Translations under genes and position numbers: made by a program
DNA from: DAOUAT01 sp964551735
GTDB taxonomy: Bacteria > Chloroflexota > Anaerolineae > CG2-30-64-16
NCBI GenBank assembly: GCA_964551735.1
Contig: CAZKEF010000003.1
Location: 62,001-126,000, forward strand
Length of the DNA: 64,000 nucleotides
Reading direction: 5' to 3'
Shown: positions 63,901-64,000 of the stretch, piece after piece
Layout: every line of letters starts with the position of its first letter
Numbering within the stretch: the first letter of the stretch is position 1
Notes under the pieces: generated by a model
The model's database searches: none
What the model saw: only the letters and a program-made list of their open reading frames with translations
What the model was told of the DNA's origin: nothing

Positions 63901-64000
63901 CGCTATCGTAGCTGAAGGTGACAGTGGCGCCGCCGGCCGGCACGGTAAACAGCTGGTTACTGCCCGGATACGCCACGTCCCAGCTCTCATTGAGGGCTAC
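57926..64000 (-). CDS. giant secreted amylopullulanase with two GH13 modules (5' end cut by window edge)
   Basis: The frame stays open past base 64000 (VALNESWDVAYPG precedes the GTG at 63976), so the true start and signal peptide lie outside. Counting from 63976, visible order: end of a starch-binding/Ig-like domain (1-40); GH13 alpha-amylase module (about 52-620) with DMVVNHTAD, GFRIDTVKH (nucleophile near 310), FGEVFDGD (acid/base near 347) and VSNHDG; an Ig-like linker; three CBM41-type starch-binding repeats (about 730-1060, each with YGDYTS..Y.DFWGLH.WG); CBM48; and a pullulanase GH13 module (about 1350-1900) with FNWGYDP, DVVYNHTNA, DAFRFDLMGHH, YGEGWNFG and SKHDNQT. The C-terminal membrane helix ends in RRRVV, a surface anchor. 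It degrades alpha-1,4 and alpha-1,6 glucans outside the cell. Confidence 0.93.
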   Translation of the reverse strand, partial: VALNESWDVAYPGSNQLFTVPAGGATVTFSYDSATNEVTETIAGEVPDEDLVRDPVQSPLQDEIFYFLLTDRFANGDPSNDEGAAPGGTLAQTGFLPTDKSFYHGGDLAGLQGKLDYLAGLGVTSLWITPVFENKPTQPDSSTAFGIGGAYHGYWILDFENADPHLGSNAELQAFIDEAHANDIKVYFDMVVNHTADVISYAEGQFTYRNKTDFPYRDADGNEFDDRDYAGGATFPVLDAETSFPYTPIFPNAGDDAAKNPAWLNNPIYYHNRGDSTFAGESSTYGDFFGLDDTFTEHPDVVNGYIAIFKNLIDTFDIDGFRIDTVKHVNIELWQQLAPEVMAYAQSLGKADFSMFGEVFDGDVTVLSRFTTEGQLPSVLDFGLHGASTNFAANSAATDSLASFFAQDDYYTDADSNAYGLGNFVSNHDGFIERLGGRLRQAQPGAADAELVARMNLGYGLIFFARGFPVIYYGDEQGFVGIGSDKLAREDMLPSQVPDYMNNDLIGTDATPADDNFDVTHPIYQALAEYAGVYRSHAALRRGAQIQRYSQDSAGIFAFSRIDREEQIEYVVALNNATTDQQATFATFTPDATWTAVYPAANAALLSNGAGAITVDVPALDLVIYKADAAIPASAAAPSVTFAKPAAGGEVFGRTEVAVTLGADQLAEVTFAVKVGGGDWEVIGVDTNAPYRVFYDVSALAVGTGVTFRAIANDLNGHLMSATVSAVVGEAAPPPSSTPEYAIIHYYRADGDYGDHTTGDFNDYWGLHLWGDIEETIEWTAPKPFLGEDEYGRFAWVKLAPNAQNVGFIVHRGNTKDGTDADRFFNPGQGAEIWLVGGDAATYTTQAAAQGYVTIHYQRPAGDYGDYTSDDYADFWGLHLWGGAIDPSEGTGWTTPRKPDGQDDYGVYFNILVQDVNQPVNFIVHKGDTKDPENSPDRAFLPADTATIWLKQDDVKVYNQRGAAEGFATLHYRRDAGDYGDYTSTDYNDFWGLHTWGGAADPGWTTPRKPESQDLFGVTFKVPLFENAAQIGYILHKGDEKDPGPDQFLVFADKGYEVWQLQGADPEDPYILPVPRTAGGSAGNIREPRAYWVLADTIAWAAADNSANVYKLCYAPDGGLEATVDGITGGQCIPLTLDPAGLPAAVKEKFPHLADLPALKIAEADLPLAPEILRGQIAVSALNADGVSQDATGLQIPGVLDDLYPYGGELGVAWEDDVPVIRLWAPTAKSVKLHLFADSNPATASTVYDLYFTPDSGVWTIKGEPGWKNQFFLYEVEVYVHATGRVEHNMVTDPYSFSLSTNSARTQIVNLNDAALKPAGWDGTVKPRLAAPEQISVYEIHVRDFSVNDPAVPDALKGTFKAFTLSPMVSNGVRHLTALAKAGLTHLHLLPVFDIATIDEDKSTWQYPSFAELAGFPPDSEEQQALVEATRDVDPFNWGYDPWHYTAPEGSYATNPDGAIRVVEFREMVQAVNRMGLRVVMDVVYNHTNAAGQSEKSVLDRIVPGYYHRLNDRGAIETSTCCQNTATEHNMMEKLMIDSVLTWAKQYKVDAFRFDLMGHHMKRNMLKLRQELDGLTLANDGVDGKSIYVYGEGWNFGEVQDNRRGENATQLNMAGTGIGTFSDRLRDAVRGGGPFDGGQDLVRRQGFANGLYYDPNALNSGSDSEKATLLLLSDQIRVGLAGNLADYQFVDRNGDLVTGSQVDYNGQPAGYTQDPQENITYISKHDNQTLYDINAYKTPVDTSMADRVRLQQVGLSLVALGQGIHFFHAGSDLLRSKSMDRDSYDSGDWFNRLDFTYRDSGWGSGLPVARVNQDNWPIMQPLLADPALKPGPVDISRSVRLFREWLAIRSSSKLFSLETAEDIQARLAFHNTGPDQLPGLIVMSLSDLVEPDLEPRAEMILVLFNANDETQTFSDASLVGQRFFLHPVQLRSIDPVVKTAMYTPATGTFVVPARTTAVFVLADRLVSVAELGEPATPGEPNALQLTAFDASPLASSAGARGSLAALTAILIALAVNFAIRRRVV

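Overview
The window is a GC-rich bacterial chromosome segment, most consistent with Chloroflexota (Anaerolineae/Caldilineae-like). The clues are lipoprotein solute-binding proteins with VEKVV-type linkers, secreted proteins with PTPTAT-type linkers and LysM domains, a bacterial ADP-forming acetyl-CoA synthetase, an aldehyde:ferredoxin oxidoreductase and a dual-GH13 surface glucanase. This taxonomic call is inference. No phage, plasmid, transposase, rRNA or CRISPR feature was seen.

Layout. 1-2.2 kb: mnmA (cut by the left edge) and a cysteine desulfurase, the sulfur relay for tRNA 2-thiouridine. 2.7-7.4 kb (+): ADP-forming acyl-CoA synthetase, a BioD-like/DRTGG protein and a GH20 hexosaminidase. 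7.4-11.4 kb (-): two ABC-2 permeases without an ATPase, downstream of a Wzz/CpsD tyrosine kinase ending in eight tyrosines. 11.5-15.2 kb (-): class IV aminotransferase, PfkB kinase, LysM/Ig-like protein and a carboxylesterase.

15.3-38.1 kb (-) is one long co-oriented catabolic island. In transcription order: LacI regulator, secreted hydrolase, sugar ABC transporter (binding protein and two permeases, no ATPase), three double SnoaL-fold paralogues, cupin, Ldh-type dehydrogenase, creatininase-family amidohydrolase, SDR, fucose/arabinose-isomerase-like protein, tungsten-type aldehyde oxidoreductase, malic enzyme, UroD-like protein, HpcH/HpaI aldolase, SMP-30 lactonase and a VOC protein. I read it as uptake and oxidative, non-phosphorylative breakdown of a sugar or sugar acid: oxidation, lactone opening, aldol cleavage to pyruvate plus an aldehyde, then ferredoxin-linked aldehyde oxidation. 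The substrate is unknown. Matching ATACGTAT palindromes precede the LacI gene and the secreted hydrolase.

Most gaps in the lower half of that island are filled by several families of short palindromic repeats. Copies of the same families lie in frame inside two coding sequences, an SMP-30 gene and a polytopic membrane-protein gene, and another supplies the membrane protein's stop codon.

38.3-52.7 kb: stand-alone CBM48 protein, phosphoglycerate mutase, tRNA-Arg(CCU), glycosyltransferase plus large membrane protein, glutaredoxin-like protein, LysM protein, membrane proteins, HAD phosphatase, M20 peptidase, beta-propeller protein and a lipoprotein hydrolase. 52.8-57.6 kb (-): an apparent membrane operon of DUF2207 protein, zinc-ribbon protein, duplicated YccF, a coiled protein and an SPFH protein fused to an excisionase-type HTH. 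57.9-64.0 kb (-): a giant amylopullulanase whose N-terminus lies beyond the right edge.
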